A stretch of DNA of 64,000 bases from Candidatus Sphingomonas phytovorans (GTDB lineage Bacteria; Pseudomonadota; Alphaproteobacteria; Sphingomonadales; Sphingomonadaceae): the NCBI GenBank assembly GCA_029202385.1, contig CP119314.1, positions 2,048,501-2,112,500 on the forward strand, read 5' to 3'. A program made the position numbers and the translations under genes. This document shows, piece after piece, positions 38,948 through 50,074 of the stretch; the stretch's first letter is position 1, and each line of letters starts with the position of its first letter. The notes under the pieces were generated by a model, which was not told where the DNA came from, ran no database searches, and was given only the letters and a program-made list of their open reading frames with translations.

Positions 38948-40459
38948 TTATCTCCGCATGAATTCGGGGGCGACGAGCAGCAGCGCGAGCGCCTGCCCGG
39001 CGCTTTCCGCCCGGGCCAGCGACTGCGTCGTCCCGGTCGAGAGAGTCGCGGGGAACAGCCTGGGCGCGAGCGCGCGCGCATCGATCTGCTCGCCCGCCTT
39101 TGCCGAAAAACGTTCCGCCGCCTCGACCCGGCGCAGGATCGCGTCGGGCCCTGCCCAGCTCGCCGCGATATCGTCATAGCCGGCCGGCGATCCCGGCTTC
39201 CAGGCCGGCTGGCCGAGCTGGTTGAGCAGGCCGGTCACCGCCTGGGGCTGGACCGTTTTCATGCCGAGCGCACGATAGGCCGAGATCGACCATTCCCAAG
39301 GCGTCTTGAACTTGGCCGGCTCGGCGGCCCATGCCTCGGGTGAATCGATCAGCACCCGGTAGACGCTGGGCAAATCCCCGCCCGTCTTCACGAAAGCAGC
39401 CTGCATCCGCTGCACCAGCGCCGGAGACGGCGCGTCGCCGGTGAAATGCCGCGCAAGCTTGGTCGCGATATGGGTCGCGGTCGCCGGGTGCGCGGCCAGG
39501 TCGTTCAAGACGGCCTGCGCCTGGCCCTCGCCATTCTGGCCATAGATCTTGCCCATGATCGTGCGCGCGCCTGGCTCGTGCAGCGGCGCGGCGAAGATGA
39601 AGTCGCCCGCCGTGCCCTCTACCCCGGCGAAGCGGGCGCGGAGGCCCCGGGTCAGGCCCGCGACGCTCCACCCGGTCATTGCCCGGGCGAATTCGGTCAC
39701 ATCGGCCTGATCATAGCCGGTGCGCACCCCCAGCGTGTGCAGTTCCATGATCTCCCGCGCGAGATTCTCGTTCAGCCCGAGATTGCGGTTGCCACGTCCC
39801 GCCGCCCGCGCGCCGACCACGCTGTTCGGCCCGACCGACTGCGCCTGGTCGAGATAGAGCAGCATCGCCGGATGTCGCTCGACTGCGTTCAGCATGTCGC
39901 CGAACCTGCCCAGCACATGCGGCCGGATCGCCTCGAATTCGAGCAGGCCGCCCAGCCCGACCACCTGCACCTTATCGATCGAGATGGCGAAATGGTTCGC
40001 CCAGAAATGCACCAGCCGCTCGACGAACGGCGCGGGCGTGACGAGCGCGGTGCTGGCACGCGCCCCTACCGCGCCGACATAATAGTCCCGTGCCTGGCGC
40101 TGCGCGAAACGGCGCGCCTGCTTCACCGGATCGTTTGCATCGGCGGGATCCTCCGCCTTCGTCCCCGGCGCCATTGCATTGGGCGCCATCCTGTCCTGAG
40201 CCATCGCCGGTGCCGCCATCGCGGCGGGACGCTGCCGATCCTGCGGCGCCCCCTGCTGCCGGAGCATGCGCACCTGATCGAGATAGTCGGCCAGCTCTCC
40301 CGCGATCGTCTGGCGGTTCGGCTGGGCAGCGATTGCCTGAGGTTTCGGATCGAAGGTCTCGAACTGCCCAAGCAGCCATTTCCGCGGGTCACCCGGCACT
40401 GCCTCATCGGGCCGCGCACCCAGTCCGAAACGATTCAACGCGATACCGACGTCCGCCAT
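38948..40459 (-). CDS. DUF1800 family protein
   Basis: Encodes 503 residues of DUF1800, helical proteins of unknown function paired with DUF1501. Recognisable blocks: ALNRFGLGARPDE, RLVHFWANHFAISIDK, GRFGDMLNAVERHPAMLLYLD, LNENLAREIMELHTLGVRTGY and ITGWSVAGL-like. A Pro/Met/Ala-rich low-complexity insert lies at about 80-115. No clear signal peptide. Both genes probably act together at the cell surface; heme or metal roles have been suggested for relatives but not shown. Confidence 0.9.
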   Translation of the reverse strand: MADVGIALNRFGLGARPDEAVPGDPRKWLLGQFETFDPKPQAIAAQPNRQTIAGELADYLDQVRMLRQQGAPQDRQRPAAMAAPAMAQDRMAPNAMAPGTKAEDPADANDPVKQARRFAQRQARDYYVGAVGARASTALVTPAPFVERLVHFWANHFAISIDKVQVVGLGGLLEFEAIRPHVLGRFGDMLNAVERHPAMLLYLDQAQSVGPNSVVGARAAGRGNRNLGLNENLAREIMELHTLGVRTGYDQADVTEFARAMTGWSVAGLTRGLRARFAGVEGTAGDFIFAAPLHEPGARTIMGKIYGQNGEGQAQAVLNDLAAHPATATHIATKLARHFTGDAPSPALVQRMQAAFVKTGGDLPSVYRVLIDSPEAWAAEPAKFKTPWEWSISAYRALGMKTVQPQAVTGLLNQLGQPAWKPGSPAGYDDIAASWAGPDAILRRVEAAERFSAKAGEQIDARALAPRLFPATLSTGTTQSLARAESAGQALALLLVAPEFMRR

Positions 40460-40670
40460 GGTCTCGTTCCCGTCATTCTTTCCATTCGCTGTACACCCCC
40501 GATGTCGCGAGAGTGTGTCAGCCGTCGCGGGAAAAGCGATTCACCGTTCGTTTCTTGCAACTGGGCGCGCAATCTTTGCGGTTGGGATTTTGCTGCACTG
40601 CAATATCCTGAGCCCGCACAACAGAAACGGGGGATGCTGATCTGGCTTTCGAGCACCGAAAGGAAAGATC

Positions 40671-40967
40671 ATGACCAAGACGTTCCTCGCCGCCGCCGCG
40701 ATGCTCGCGGCCTTCTCCGCCCCCGCCTTCGCCAAAGACAACGCGCCGGAGCGCCGGTTCACCCGCGACGGCCAGACCTATGTCTACACGATGGTGGCCA
40801 AGACGAACCGCGTCGTCATCAGCGGCCGCCGCTATCCGTCCGGCAGCGCGTTCGAGCTCACCGTCCGCGGCGATCAGGTCAGCGGCGTCTCGGGCGGCCA
40901 GCCCGTGTCGTTCAGCGTGAAGAACGCGCAGGCCAAGCTGACCCCGGTCGCGCTCGCCTCGCGCTAG
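40671..40967 (+). CDS. Small secreted protein
   Basis: Encodes 98 residues. A signal peptide covers 1-21 ([20 protein letters not shown], then AKD). The mature part ([20 protein letters not shown] and [18 protein letters not shown]) looks beta-rich, and I recognise no family. AGGAAA precedes the ATG. The 211 bases upstream hold no gene and presumably its promoter. Its stop overlaps the convergent dgt stop by four bases. Confidence 0.8.
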   Translation: MTKTFLAAAAMLAAFSAPAFAKDNAPERRFTRDGQTYVYTMVAKTNRVVISGRRYPSGSAFELTVRGDQVSGVSGGQPVSFSVKNAQAKLTPVALASR

Positions 40968-42139
40968 AACCCCTCCGGCAGATCGATCGGCCCGACCACC
41001 TCGCGATAGCGGGTCACGGCATAGCGATCGGTCATGCCGGCGATGAAGTCGGCAATGTGGCGGCTGCGCGCGGGTTCCTCCGCGGGCAGCCGTGCATGCC
41101 AGTCGGCCGGCATCAGGCGCGGATCGGCGTGATAGGCACCGTACAATCCCGCGACCAGTTCCCCGGCAATCCGTGCCGCCTCGAGCTGGCGCGGGTGATG
41201 GTACAGATTGGCGTACATGAAGCGCTTGAGCGATCGCTCGGCGTCGCGCATCTCGTCCGAGAAGCCGGCCAGGCATGTGCCGGCGGCCCGCACATCCTCA
41301 GCGGTTTCGACTCCCGCCGCAGCCACGCGGCGGCGCGTCTCGGCGATCAGGTCGTTGACCATCGTGCCGATCTGGGAACGTACCAGCTCGCCGACCAGCC
41401 TGTCGGCCGCGATGTCGGGAAAACGACGGCGGGTCTCCTCCCAGCCGGCCGCAACCACCGGCACCTCAAGCATCTGCTCAAGCGTCAGCAGCCCCGCGCG
41501 GAGCCCATCGTCGATGTCGTGATTGTCATAGGCGATATCGTCGGCGATCGCCGCGACCTGCGCCTCGAGCGACGGCCAGCGCGTGAGATCGAGCGGGAAC
41601 GCCGCATCCGCCTCGGCCAGCGCCCAGGCAGGTTCAGCGATCGGGCCATTATGCTTGGCCAGGCCCTCGAGCGTCTCCCAGGTCAGGTTCAGCCCGTTCC
41701 ACCTCGGATAGGGGCTGTCGATCACCATCAGCGCGCGCAGCGTGTTGCCATTATGGTCGAACCCGCCCTGCCCCGCCAGCGCGGCCTTCAGCGCATCCTC
41801 GCCGGCATGGCCGAACGGCGGATGACCGATATCGTGCGCAAGGCACAGCCCCTCGGTCAGGTCCTCGTTCAGCCCGAGCGTGCGCGCCACGGCACGACCG
41901 ATCTGCGCGACCTCCAGGCTGTGAGTCAGGCGGACTCGGAAATGGTCGCCATCAGGCGCCATGAACACCTGGGTCTTGTGGCGCAGACGGCGAAAGCTGA
42001 TCGAGTGGATGATCCGATCCCGGTCTCGCTGAAACGCGTCGCGCGGTCCGCGCACCGCTTCGCGCTGCTCCTCATGCAGGCGGCCACGGCTGCTTGCCGG
42101 ATCGGCCGCCCATGGCGCGTGACGCTGTCCGTCGCTCAC
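40964..42139 (-). CDS. dgt: Deoxyguanosinetriphosphate triphosphohydrolase-like protein
   Basis: Encodes 391 residues of an HD-domain dNTP triphosphohydrolase. Motifs: [33 protein letters not shown] (first metal His), [16 protein letters not shown] (the HD pair) and [18 protein letters not shown] (last Asp). The enzyme splits dNTPs to nucleoside and triphosphate and affects dNTP pools. The GTG start overlaps the stop of the SPOR/TPR gene upstream (GTGA). Confidence 0.93.
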   Translation of the reverse strand: MSDGQRHAPWAADPASSRGRLHEEQREAVRGPRDAFQRDRDRIIHSISFRRLRHKTQVFMAPDGDHFRVRLTHSLEVAQIGRAVARTLGLNEDLTEGLCLAHDIGHPPFGHAGEDALKAALAGQGGFDHNGNTLRALMVIDSPYPRWNGLNLTWETLEGLAKHNGPIAEPAWALAEADAAFPLDLTRWPSLEAQVAAIADDIAYDNHDIDDGLRAGLLTLEQMLEVPVVAAGWEETRRRFPDIAADRLVGELVRSQIGTMVNDLIAETRRRVAAAGVETAEDVRAAGTCLAGFSDEMRDAERSLKRFMYANLYHHPRQLEAARIAGELVAGLYGAYHADPRLMPADWHARLPAEEPARSRHIADFIAGMTDRYAVTRYREVVGPIDLPEGF

Positions 42140-44322
42140 TTGGGGGCCAGCTTCGTGACTTTCTGGCCCGCCTCGCTGGTGAAGGAAAAGGCGGACAACC
42201 CCTCCTTGGCGAGCGCATTGACGAAGGATCGTGCCTCGTCACTGGTCTTGAACGGCCCTGCCAGCACGCGATTGGTCGCGCGCAACGGCGTGGTCCAGCC
42301 CGATTTCCCCTTGAACACCACCGGGGCCTTGGCGCGGACCTTCTCCCATTCCTTGGGCAAGGTGTCTTCATTCGCGCCGCCCGCCACCTGGACCCAGATG
42401 CGCGAGGGCTCGAGGATCTTCGGATCGTTCTTCTTCTTCAGCTCGGCTGCCTTCTTCGCCTCAGCCGCCTTCTTCGCCTCGGCCAGTTTCTTCGTCTCGG
42501 CCGCTTTCTTCTCGGCAAGCGCCTGCTTGTCGGCAGCCGCCTTCTTCTCCGCCGCCTCGCGTGCCGCGGCCCCGGTGTCGACCGGTTCAGGCGCGGCCTG
42601 AGCCGGAACCGGGGGGGGCGGCTCGGCCCGTGCCGTCTCGATCGGCGCGACCCCCAGTTCGGAGCCCGGCACCGAGATATTGGCGATGATGCTGGCCAGG
42701 ATCGAATCCTCGCTCCGCACGGGCGTCGGTGCCGATGCGACGTGGACCGGGCGCTCGGACGGGGTCGTCGGCACGGGGGTCACAGCAGCGAACGCCTCGG
42801 GGGCACTTGCGGCAGAGACGGGGGCGGACGAGGCCACCGTCGTCGGCGGGGGTGACGCTTGCGGGGGCGATGCCTGCGGTACAACGGGAGATGGTCGCGG
42901 CGCGCTTTCCGGAATCCGCGTGCTCGCCTCGGCGACCGGCAAAGAAGACGGCACACTCGCGGGCGGCGCTGCCGCTGCGATCGCCGGACGACTCGGCAGG
43001 TTTGAAGACGCCAGAACCACCGGCCCGGAAGCCGATGGCGGCGGCGAGACCGGCCGGCCGGCCGGCGTCTGGTTCGAACCGCCCGGAATTCGCGTATCCA
43101 CTTCCGGCGGCAACATGCTTCGGTCCGCTATGGGCGGCCGGGCCGATGCCACAGCAGTTGGCGGGGTCCGGGACGGCGCGGGCACAGCGAACGACGATCC
43201 GGTCGCGGGCGCGAGGGTCATGTTCCGCCGCCCGCTGTCAGGGGTCCGCGCCGGTACCACTGAAGCCATCTGAACCTGGCTCGGTGGCGCAGGGGCCGGC
43301 TGCTCGACCGGATCGACGCTGGCGACATAGACCGGCGGTTGCGGCAACGGCTCAGGCTGCGGCTGCACCGCTGGCGGTGCCGTCGTCGCGACCTGGATCT
43401 CATATTGCTTGCGTTTCTTGCCCCGGCTGCGGCGATCCGCCGACTTGTCGGGCCGGGGCGCTGCCTGCACCGCCGCAACGGCCGTCGCCGCGGGCACGAC
43501 CGGAACGCCCGGCTCGGGCGGCAGCGGCGCCAGCACCGGGATCATCCGGGCGTCGGCGGTTCGCTCAGGCGTGGCGCGTAGCTCGCCGAAATGGACGGCA
43601 AAGGCACGATCGGTCGGCCCAAGGCTGGGAAGCCGCTCGAAAAAGGGCTGCAACCCCTGCGCCAGCCCCGGCGGCATCATGTTGGTCGCGATCCGCGACG
43701 CACCCTGATCGTCGCCGTTCATTGCCAGGATGAAGGCGCGCGCGCGCCACGCGCCCCGGTCGCTCTTCCGCAGCAATGGATCGAGTTGCTTGAGCGCCAT
43801 GTCGCGCTTGCCTGATATGCCGAGCGACAAGGCATAGCGCCGTATCGTCTCGTCGGCCGACCCGTCCTTGAGGGCCAGGCGATAGTCCCGCTGCGCGCGC
43901 TCCTGCTGGCCGATCAGGTCATAGGCCAGGCCGCGATCGGCGGCATAGTTGCGCGGGTCGAGCCCCAGCGTCTCGGCCTCGCCGAACCGGCGCAGGGCTT
44001 CGCCCGGCCGCTCGGACTGGACGAGGATGCTGCCCATTCCCGCCTTGATCCGCGCGTTGCGTGGATCGAGCCGTTCCGCGCGGGCGAAGAAAGCCCCTGC
44101 GGCGGTCGGATCACCAAGCTTCAGCGCCAGTTCGCCGGCACGGACCAGCGCGTTGATATCGAGAGGATTGGCGGCCAGCAGCCGCATTTCCGCGGCGAGC
44201 TCGTCGCCTAGCGGGTTGAGCGGCTGCACCGTCTGCACGGATTGCACCTGAGCGCCGGCCGCCGCGCCCGCGAAAGGCACGACAAGAGCAACGACGGATC
44301 CGAAAAGATGGAAAGCGCGCAT
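42136..44322 (-). CDS. Tetratricopeptide and SPOR domain protein
   Basis: Encodes 728 residues. Signal peptide about 1-24 ([20 protein letters not shown]). TPR repeats fill about 40-190 ([40 protein letters not shown]). A very long Pro/Ala/Ser-rich disordered region follows (about 255-600), then an Ala/Lys/Glu helix rich in [10 protein letters not shown] repeats (about 600-640). A C-terminal SPOR domain ends the chain ([20 protein letters not shown] to TKLAPK). It is a periplasmic septal protein positioned directly after ftsZ, probably binding denuded peptidoglycan at division. The disordered region varies in length between strains as a rule, so length is not diagnostic. Confidence 0.88.
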   Translation of the reverse strand: MRAFHLFGSVVALVVPFAGAAAGAQVQSVQTVQPLNPLGDELAAEMRLLAANPLDINALVRAGELALKLGDPTAAGAFFARAERLDPRNARIKAGMGSILVQSERPGEALRRFGEAETLGLDPRNYAADRGLAYDLIGQQERAQRDYRLALKDGSADETIRRYALSLGISGKRDMALKQLDPLLRKSDRGAWRARAFILAMNGDDQGASRIATNMMPPGLAQGLQPFFERLPSLGPTDRAFAVHFGELRATPERTADARMIPVLAPLPPEPGVPVVPAATAVAAVQAAPRPDKSADRRSRGKKRKQYEIQVATTAPPAVQPQPEPLPQPPVYVASVDPVEQPAPAPPSQVQMASVVPARTPDSGRRNMTLAPATGSSFAVPAPSRTPPTAVASARPPIADRSMLPPEVDTRIPGGSNQTPAGRPVSPPPSASGPVVLASSNLPSRPAIAAAAPPASVPSSLPVAEASTRIPESAPRPSPVVPQASPPQASPPPTTVASSAPVSAASAPEAFAAVTPVPTTPSERPVHVASAPTPVRSEDSILASIIANISVPGSELGVAPIETARAEPPPPVPAQAAPEPVDTGAAAREAAEKKAAADKQALAEKKAAETKKLAEAKKAAEAKKAAELKKKNDPKILEPSRIWVQVAGGANEDTLPKEWEKVRAKAPVVFKGKSGWTTPLRATNRVLAGPFKTSDEARSFVNALAKEGLSAFSFTSEAGQKVTKLAPK

Positions 44323-44433
44323 GAGAAGCCAGCCTAGAGCCTAGTCCGGCTGAACCGGCAATGTCCGGATCGGTCGAGGCGCGCCAGAGTGACGCGCACC
44401 GGCGATGAACCGGCCGCCCACTCCGGCGTCATT

Positions 44434-45894
44434 TCATTGATTGTTCTGGCGATGCAGGAAGCGCGGAATATCGACTGAATCCTTGTCGGACGGCTCGTCT
44501 TCGCGCGCCGCGCCGCGCGACACGCTCGACATGCGTTCGAACAGGGTACCGCCCAGCTTTACGCGCGGCGCGGGGGGTACCGGCTCGCTGGCGGGAGCCG
44601 GCGCATCCTCGGCCACCGGGGCCCCGGGCGACAGCCAGCGGCGACGCACTGCGAGATCCGGATCGGGCGTCGCTGCCGGCTCGGCGGCGCTCACTTCCTC
44701 GTCGCCGAACACGGGCACGGCCGGAACCTGGGTCTCGCTGCCCAGTACCAGCTCGTCGGCAGCGTCGGGCGCTTCCGCCGCAACTGGCTCCTGGGTGTCG
44801 AATGCGACCGGCTCGGCGGCCAGCGGTGCGGTCGCCTCGACGGCAGGAGCAGGCGCTTCCTCCGCCTTCTTCGGCGCTGAGAAGGTGAAGGCGCGCGACG
44901 ACGGCGCAGGTGCCGCGGCAGGACGCGATTCCGCCTCGATGCCGGTCGCGACGACCGACACGCGGATCACGCCTTCCAGGTCGGGATTGAAGGCCGAACC
45001 CCAGATGATGTTGGCGTCTTCGTCGACCAGTTCGCGGATATGGTTCGCCGCCTCGTCGACTTCGAGCAGGCGCATGTCGTCGCCGCCGGTGATCGAGACG
45101 ATGACGCCCTTGGCACCCTTCATCGACACGCCGTCGAGCAGCGGATTGGCGATCGCCTTGGACGCCGCCTCGATCGCGCGATTGTCGCCGGACGCTTCGC
45201 CCGTGCCCATCATCGCCTTGCCCATTTCCTGCATCACCGAGCGGACGTCGGCGAAGTCGAGGTTGATCAGGCCGGGCATGACCATCAGGTCGGTAATGCC
45301 GCGCACGCCCTGCTGCAGCACCTCGTCAGCCATCTGGAACGCCTCCTTGAAGGTGGTGTTCGCATTGGCGACCAGGAACAGGTTCTGGTTGGGAATGACG
45401 ATCAGCGTATCGACGTACTTCTGCAGTTCCTCGATGCCCGCCTCAGCGCTCTTGGCGCGGCGATTGCCCTCGAACGCGAACGGCTTGGTCACGACGCCCA
45501 CGGTCAGGATGCCCATGTCACGCGCCGCCTTGGCGATGACCGGTGCAGCGCCCGTGCCCGTGCCGCCGCCCATGCCGGCCGCGATGAAGCACATATGCGC
45601 GCCTTCGAGCATCTTGGTGACCTGCTCGAGCGTCTCCTCGGCGGCGGCGCGACCGATCTCCGGCCGCGAACCGGCACCCAGGCCCTGCGTGATCTTCGCG
45701 CCAAGCTGGATCTTGTGAGCGGCGGTCGACTGCTTGAGCGCCTGCGAATCCGTGTTGGCGACAAGGAAATCGACGCCCTGGACTTCAGCGCGCATCATGT
45801 TCGCGATGGCGTTGCCTCCAGCACCACCAACCCCGATCACCGCGATGCGCGGCGTCAGCTCGTCGACTTCGGGGGGAAGGAATTCGATGCTCAT
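44434..45894 (-). CDS. ftsZ: Cell division GTPase FtsZ
   Basis: Encodes 486 residues, the tubulin-like protein that forms the division ring. Start [20 protein letters not shown]; the longer frame upstream is not similar. The nucleotide fold has [12 protein letters not shown], the tubulin signature [13 protein letters not shown] and the synergy loop [12 protein letters not shown] long variable linker (about 325-470) ends in the conserved C-terminal peptide DIPRFLHRQ, which binds FtsA and other partners. Last gene of the dcw cluster. Confidence 0.98.
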   Translation of the reverse strand: MSIEFLPPEVDELTPRIAVIGVGGAGGNAIANMMRAEVQGVDFLVANTDSQALKQSTAAHKIQLGAKITQGLGAGSRPEIGRAAAEETLEQVTKMLEGAHMCFIAAGMGGGTGTGAAPVIAKAARDMGILTVGVVTKPFAFEGNRRAKSAEAGIEELQKYVDTLIVIPNQNLFLVANANTTFKEAFQMADEVLQQGVRGITDLMVMPGLINLDFADVRSVMQEMGKAMMGTGEASGDNRAIEAASKAIANPLLDGVSMKGAKGVIVSITGGDDMRLLEVDEAANHIRELVDEDANIIWGSAFNPDLEGVIRVSVVATGIEAESRPAAAPAPSSRAFTFSAPKKAEEAPAPAVEATAPLAAEPVAFDTQEPVAAEAPDAADELVLGSETQVPAVPVFGDEEVSAAEPAATPDPDLAVRRRWLSPGAPVAEDAPAPASEPVPPAPRVKLGGTLFERMSSVSRGAAREDEPSDKDSVDIPRFLHRQNNQ

Positions 45895-46006
45895 CGCCTG
45901 TCTCCGCACCACCCCAAACACCGGGGCGCTCAATAATGATACTGCCCGTTCTGCACCATCCCTTGCGGTGACTCCAGCACGAACAGCTAAGTCTTGTCGT
46001 ATTTCT

Positions 46007-47269
46007 TTAATAATTCGCCCGGGCAGTCGCCAGCAACCGCTTGAAGATCGCAAGTCCCTTCGGCCGATGCACCAACTGATTCGACGGCGACAGTGCCCGC
46101 AGATCGACCGGATCGGCCGCCGCGTAGAATGCCAGGCCCGCCAGCGTCGCAAAAGCGGGGCCGCCATGGGCCTCGGGTAGTGCGGTCAGACCGCGCGGGC
46201 GGCCGATCCTGACCGATCGGCCAAGCGCCTGCTGCGCATAATCGGCGATCCCCTTCAGCTCGGCGCCCCCGCCGGTCAGCACGACCTGGCGACCCACCGG
46301 TCCTTCGAACTTCAGCTCGACCAGCGCCTTCTGGACCTCGCCCATCAGATGATCGAGCCGCTGGCGGATCACCGCGATCAACTGCGCGCGGGTGATGCGC
46401 GTGCCGTCGCCCGCGCCATCCTCCGCCGAGATCGGCGCGACGTCGATCATGTCGTGATTGTCCCGCGGGCTGGCATTGGCCGACCCGTAGAAGCACTTCA
46501 TCCGCTCCGCCTGCGCCCGGCGCGTGCCGAAGGAGGAGGCGATATCGTCGGTGATGTCGGCCGCCCCGATCGGGATCGAGGTCAGGCCGACCAGCATGCC
46601 CCCGGCGAACAGCGAGACATTGGTGATCCCGGCGCCCATCTCGACCAGCGCGACACCCAGCTCGCGCTCTTCCTCGGACAGGCAGGCCATGCCGGTCGCG
46701 ACCGGCGAGGCGATGATCGCCTTCACTTCGAGATGCGCGTTGGCGACGCACAGGCCCAGGTTGCGCACCGGCGATCCGTCGGCGGCGACGACATGGATAT
46801 GCACGCCCAGCCGGTCGGCATGAAGCCCCAGCGGGCGCTTCACCCCGGTCAGCCCGTCGAGCGTGTAGAGCGCCGGTTGCGCGTGCAGCACCATGCGGCC
46901 AGCGGGATCGATCGATTCACGTCCTGCCTGGAGCAGCGCGTCGATGTCGGATTGCTCGACCCGATGCCCGCCAAGCTCGAACTCGATCGAGGCGACGTCG
47001 GACACGAGCCCGCCGGCCGAGAAGCTGACCCACACATTCTCGATATTGGTCCCGGCGATCCGCTCCGCCTGTTCGACCGCCTCGCGCACCGCGACTTCGG
47101 TCGCCGCCGCGTCCGCGATATAGCCGCGCTTGACACCCCGGCTCTCGCGCTGGCCGGTGCCGAGCACGATCAGCTCGCCGCCATCGCCCTTCTGCGCGAT
47201 CATCGCCGAAACCTTTGACGACCCGATATCGAGCGCCGTGATCAGTCCCTCGGGTGCTGCCTTCGCCAT
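46007..47269 (-). CDS. ftsA: Cell division protein FtsA
   Basis: Encodes 420 residues of the actin-like membrane tether for FtsZ. Phosphate-1 loop in [16 protein letters not shown], the 1C domain at about 85-165, phosphate-2 in [16 protein letters not shown], adenosine loop in [13 protein letters not shown]. The final [15 protein letters not shown] is the amphipathic membrane-targeting helix. It follows ftsQ after five bases and ftsZ comes 112 bases later. Confidence 0.97.
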   Translation of the reverse strand: MAKAAPEGLITALDIGSSKVSAMIAQKGDGGELIVLGTGQRESRGVKRGYIADAAATEVAVREAVEQAERIAGTNIENVWVSFSAGGLVSDVASIEFELGGHRVEQSDIDALLQAGRESIDPAGRMVLHAQPALYTLDGLTGVKRPLGLHADRLGVHIHVVAADGSPVRNLGLCVANAHLEVKAIIASPVATGMACLSEEERELGVALVEMGAGITNVSLFAGGMLVGLTSIPIGAADITDDIASSFGTRRAQAERMKCFYGSANASPRDNHDMIDVAPISAEDGAGDGTRITRAQLIAVIRQRLDHLMGEVQKALVELKFEGPVGRQVVLTGGGAELKGIADYAQQALGRSVRIGRPRGLTALPEAHGGPAFATLAGLAFYAAADPVDLRALSPSNQLVHRPKGLAIFKRLLATARANY

Positions 47270-47274
47270 ATGCC

Positions 47275-48225
47275 TTACCCCTGTACCATCGTGAACGCCG
47301 TGTGCTTCGCCTCGATCAGGGCAGGCCGTTGCGGCGCATTCTCATCTTCCGGATCAGCTATAGCACGATTGACCACCTGTCCCGGCTTGCGTGCGACCAG
47401 CTTGCTCGGATCGCGCATGTCGAAACGGATCCATCCCTTGCCCAGCAGCGGGCGGACCCCGTCGAGCTGGGCAAATTTCACCAGTGCCTTGGCCGCATCG
47501 GAATCGCCCTCGGGCAGCGCAAGCGTCTCGCCGGATTCGAACAGCAGGTTCCAGCGCCGGTTGCCGACCCAGGTCGCCGCCTTCACCACCGGGCGAAGCG
47601 CCGGCGCGGCATCGAGCAGCTTCTGGTACGCTGCCTCCTGTTCGTTCGCGCCCGGGCCGATGACCAGCGGCAGGTCGGGCATTGCCTCTGCTTTCACCGG
47701 CTCGAGCCATACGCCATTCTCGGCGATCAGCGAGAGCTTGCCGCGATCCTGCCACACCGCCGTCGGCTTGCGCTCGACGATATGGACAAGCAGCGTGTCG
47801 GGCAGCCGGCGCGAGACATGCGCATCGGCGATCCAGCCATAGGACAGAAGCTTCTGGCGGACGTCCTCCAGGTTGACGAGCGGCATCGCGCGGGATTTCT
47901 GGTCGAGCGCGACGGCATAGACCGTCATCCGGTCCATCCGGCTGAGGCCGGTCACCTCGACCTGCTCGACACGCAGGCCCGCCCGCCCGACGCCCTCGGC
48001 GATCGCGACGCCGATCGCGCCGGGAACGCCGAACCAGGTCGCCGTGGCGATCGCCACCGCGCCCACCGCGCCGACGATCGACCAGGTGGCGATCCGGCGC
48101 ACCGTGTCATGGCTGATCGGCAGCACCTCGATGGCGCGGTCGACGATCGACGCCTTGGGCTGCTGCCGGCGCTTGGTCTGGATCTGCCGCCGCGGCGGCG
48201 ATCCGCGCTTGATCGTACGGCTCAC
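47275..48225 (-). CDS. ftsQ: Cell division protein FtsQ
   Basis: Encodes 316 residues. A basic cytoplasmic tail (MSRTIKRGSPPRRQIQTKRR) precedes one helix (IATWSIVGAVGAVAIATATWF), a POTRA domain (about 95-165, LRVEQVEVTGLSRMDRMTVY) and the FtsQ beta domain. It bridges early and late divisome proteins in the periplasm. The GTG start overlaps the ddl stop. Confidence 0.94.
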   Translation of the reverse strand: MSRTIKRGSPPRRQIQTKRRQQPKASIVDRAIEVLPISHDTVRRIATWSIVGAVGAVAIATATWFGVPGAIGVAIAEGVGRAGLRVEQVEVTGLSRMDRMTVYAVALDQKSRAMPLVNLEDVRQKLLSYGWIADAHVSRRLPDTLLVHIVERKPTAVWQDRGKLSLIAENGVWLEPVKAEAMPDLPLVIGPGANEQEAAYQKLLDAAPALRPVVKAATWVGNRRWNLLFESGETLALPEGDSDAAKALVKFAQLDGVRPLLGKGWIRFDMRDPSKLVARKPGQVVNRAIADPEDENAPQRPALIEAKHTAFTMVQG

Positions 48226-49139
48226 AGGGCCTCCTCCACGATCTTCTGGACGAGCTCGGCATAGCTCAGGCCGATATAGCGCCCCTGTTCGGGCACCAGG
48301 CTGAGCGCAGTCATGCCCGGCTGGGTGTTGACCTCGAGCAGGAACAGTCCATCGATGCCCTGGCTGTCGTCCCAGCGGAAATCGGACCGCGACACGCCCG
48401 AGCAGCCGAGCAGGCGATGCGCGTCGAGCGCGATTCGCTTGCAGGCATCGGCAATCTCGTCGGGGACTTCGGCCGGGCATATATGCACCGTCAGCCCGTC
48501 GGTATATTTCGCGTCGTAATCATACCAGCCGCTCTTGGGCTTGAGCTCAGTCACCGCCAGCGCCTCGCCTGCCAGCACCGCCGTCGTCAGCTCGCGGCCC
48601 CGAATATAGGGCTCGGCGAGCAGTTCCTCGAACTCGCCCCACGGCCCCGTCACGCCGCGCGCGATCGGGTTGCCGTAATTGCCTTCGTCGGTGACGATGG
48701 CGACGCCGACCGACGACCCTTCGTTGACCGGCTTTAGCACATAGGGCCGCGGCAACGGATCGCCGTCGAACAGCGTCTCGCTCTTTACGATCCGCCCACC
48801 GGGCATCGGGATGCCGTGCGGCACCAGGGTCTGCTTCGTCAGCAGCTTGTCGATCGCGATCACTGAGGTGACCAGGCCCGAATGCGTGTATTTCAGGCCC
48901 ATCAGGTCGAGCATGCCCTGCACCGACCCGTCCTCGCCCGGCGTCCCGTGCAGCGCGTTGAACACGACGTCGGGCGCCGCCTCGACCAGCCGCGCCGCGA
49001 CGTCGCGGCCCATATCGATCCGGGTGACCTTGTGGCCAAGGCTTTCAAGCGCATCGGCCACGCCAGCACCGGACATCAGCGAGACTTCGCGCTCGGCCGA
49101 CCATCCGCCCATCAGGACTGCCACGTGAAGCTTGCTCAC
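48222..49139 (-). CDS. ddlB: D-alanine-D-alanine ligase
   Basis: Encodes 305 residues of the ATP-grasp enzyme making D-Ala-D-Ala for the wall precursor. Motifs: VAVLMGGWSAEREVSLMSG, NALHGTPGEDGSVQGMLDL, FVKPVNEGSSVGV-like at PYVLKPVNEGSSVG, and the metal site LLEVNTQPGMT. GTG start ([12 protein letters not shown]) overlaps murB by four bases. Confidence 0.96.
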   Translation of the reverse strand: MSKLHVAVLMGGWSAEREVSLMSGAGVADALESLGHKVTRIDMGRDVAARLVEAAPDVVFNALHGTPGEDGSVQGMLDLMGLKYTHSGLVTSVIAIDKLLTKQTLVPHGIPMPGGRIVKSETLFDGDPLPRPYVLKPVNEGSSVGVAIVTDEGNYGNPIARGVTGPWGEFEELLAEPYIRGRELTTAVLAGEALAVTELKPKSGWYDYDAKYTDGLTVHICPAEVPDEIADACKRIALDAHRLLGCSGVSRSDFRWDDSQGIDGLFLLEVNTQPGMTALSLVPEQGRYIGLSYAELVQKIVEEAL

Positions 49140-50074
49140 TTCCTCACCCCTACGAATCCCTTGCCGGCGCCGTCGGCCAGCACGCCGACACGCTGTATCT
49201 CCCATTCGAGCTCGACCCCGGAGGTCGCCCTCACCTTCTCGCGCACTTCCTCGCCAAGCGCCTCGATCTCGGCGCTGGTCGCGCTACCGAGGTTGAGCAG
49301 GAAGTTGCAATGCTTCTCGCTGACCTGAGCGTCGCCACGGGTCAGCCCCCGGCAGCCCGCCTGGTCGATCAGTGCCCAGGCCTTGTGCCCTTCCGGATTC
49401 TTGAAGGTCGACCCGCCGGTGCGCGAGCGTAGCGGCTGCGACGCCTCGCGCTCGGCGGCGATGCGGTCCATCTCCGCACCGATCACCGCTGGATCGCCCG
49501 GCACGCCCTCGAACAGCGCCTCGACCACCACCGCGCCTGCGGGCAGGTCGGAATGGCGGTAGACATAGCCGAACTTCGCCGCCGGCCAGACCTCGACATC
49601 GCCCGACCGGGTCACGACAGTCGCCTCGATCAGGATGTCCGACGTATCGCGGCCATAGGCGCCAGCATTCATCTTCACCGCGCCGCCGACCGTGCCCGGA
49701 ATGCCGCGCAGGAACTCAAGCCCCGCGATCCCGGCGTCGCGTGCTGCGCTGGCGACCGAAATTCCCATCGCCGCGCCGCCCGCGCGTACCCTGTTACCCG
49801 GCTCGATCGCCGACTTCGCCATCGCCTTGGGCAGGCGCACCACCACCCCAGGCACGCCGCCGTCCCGCACGATCAGGTTCGACCCGACACCCACCGGCAG
49901 CACCGGCGTCTCGGGATCGAGCCCGGCGAGGAAGACGGAAAGATCGTGCACGTCCTTCGGCCGCACCAGCCACTCCGCGGGTCCACCGGTCCGGAACCAG
50001 ATGAAATCGGCCAGGCTGCCCTCGTGCTGGGCGGTTCCCTGCAGGGGCGGCAAGGCACGGCAGACATTGCTCAT
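49136..50074 (-). CDS. murB: UDP-N-acetylenolpyruvoylglucosamine reductase
   Basis: Encodes 312 residues of the FAD enzyme that reduces the enolpyruvyl group to make UDP-MurNAc. FAD-binding blocks: [56 protein letters not shown]. The active-site region is [17 protein letters not shown]. Start ATG overlaps the murC stop. Confidence 0.96.
   Translation of the reverse strand: MSNVCRALPPLQGTAQHEGSLADFIWFRTGGPAEWLVRPKDVHDLSVFLAGLDPETPVLPVGVGSNLIVRDGGVPGVVVRLPKAMAKSAIEPGNRVRAGGAAMGISVASAARDAGIAGLEFLRGIPGTVGGAVKMNAGAYGRDTSDILIEATVVTRSGDVEVWPAAKFGYVYRHSDLPAGAVVVEALFEGVPGDPAVIGAEMDRIAAEREASQPLRSRTGGSTFKNPEGHKAWALIDQAGCRGLTRGDAQVSEKHCNFLLNLGSATSAEIEALGEEVREKVRATSGVELEWEIQRVGVLADGAGKGFVGVRK

Noticed and set aside
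39446..42601. Open frame of 1051 codons on the plus strand
   Set aside because: It runs antisense across DUF1800, the small secreted gene and dgt, and is rich in Arg/His/Gln as expected for the complement of GC3-biased genes. The sense genes have clear domains.
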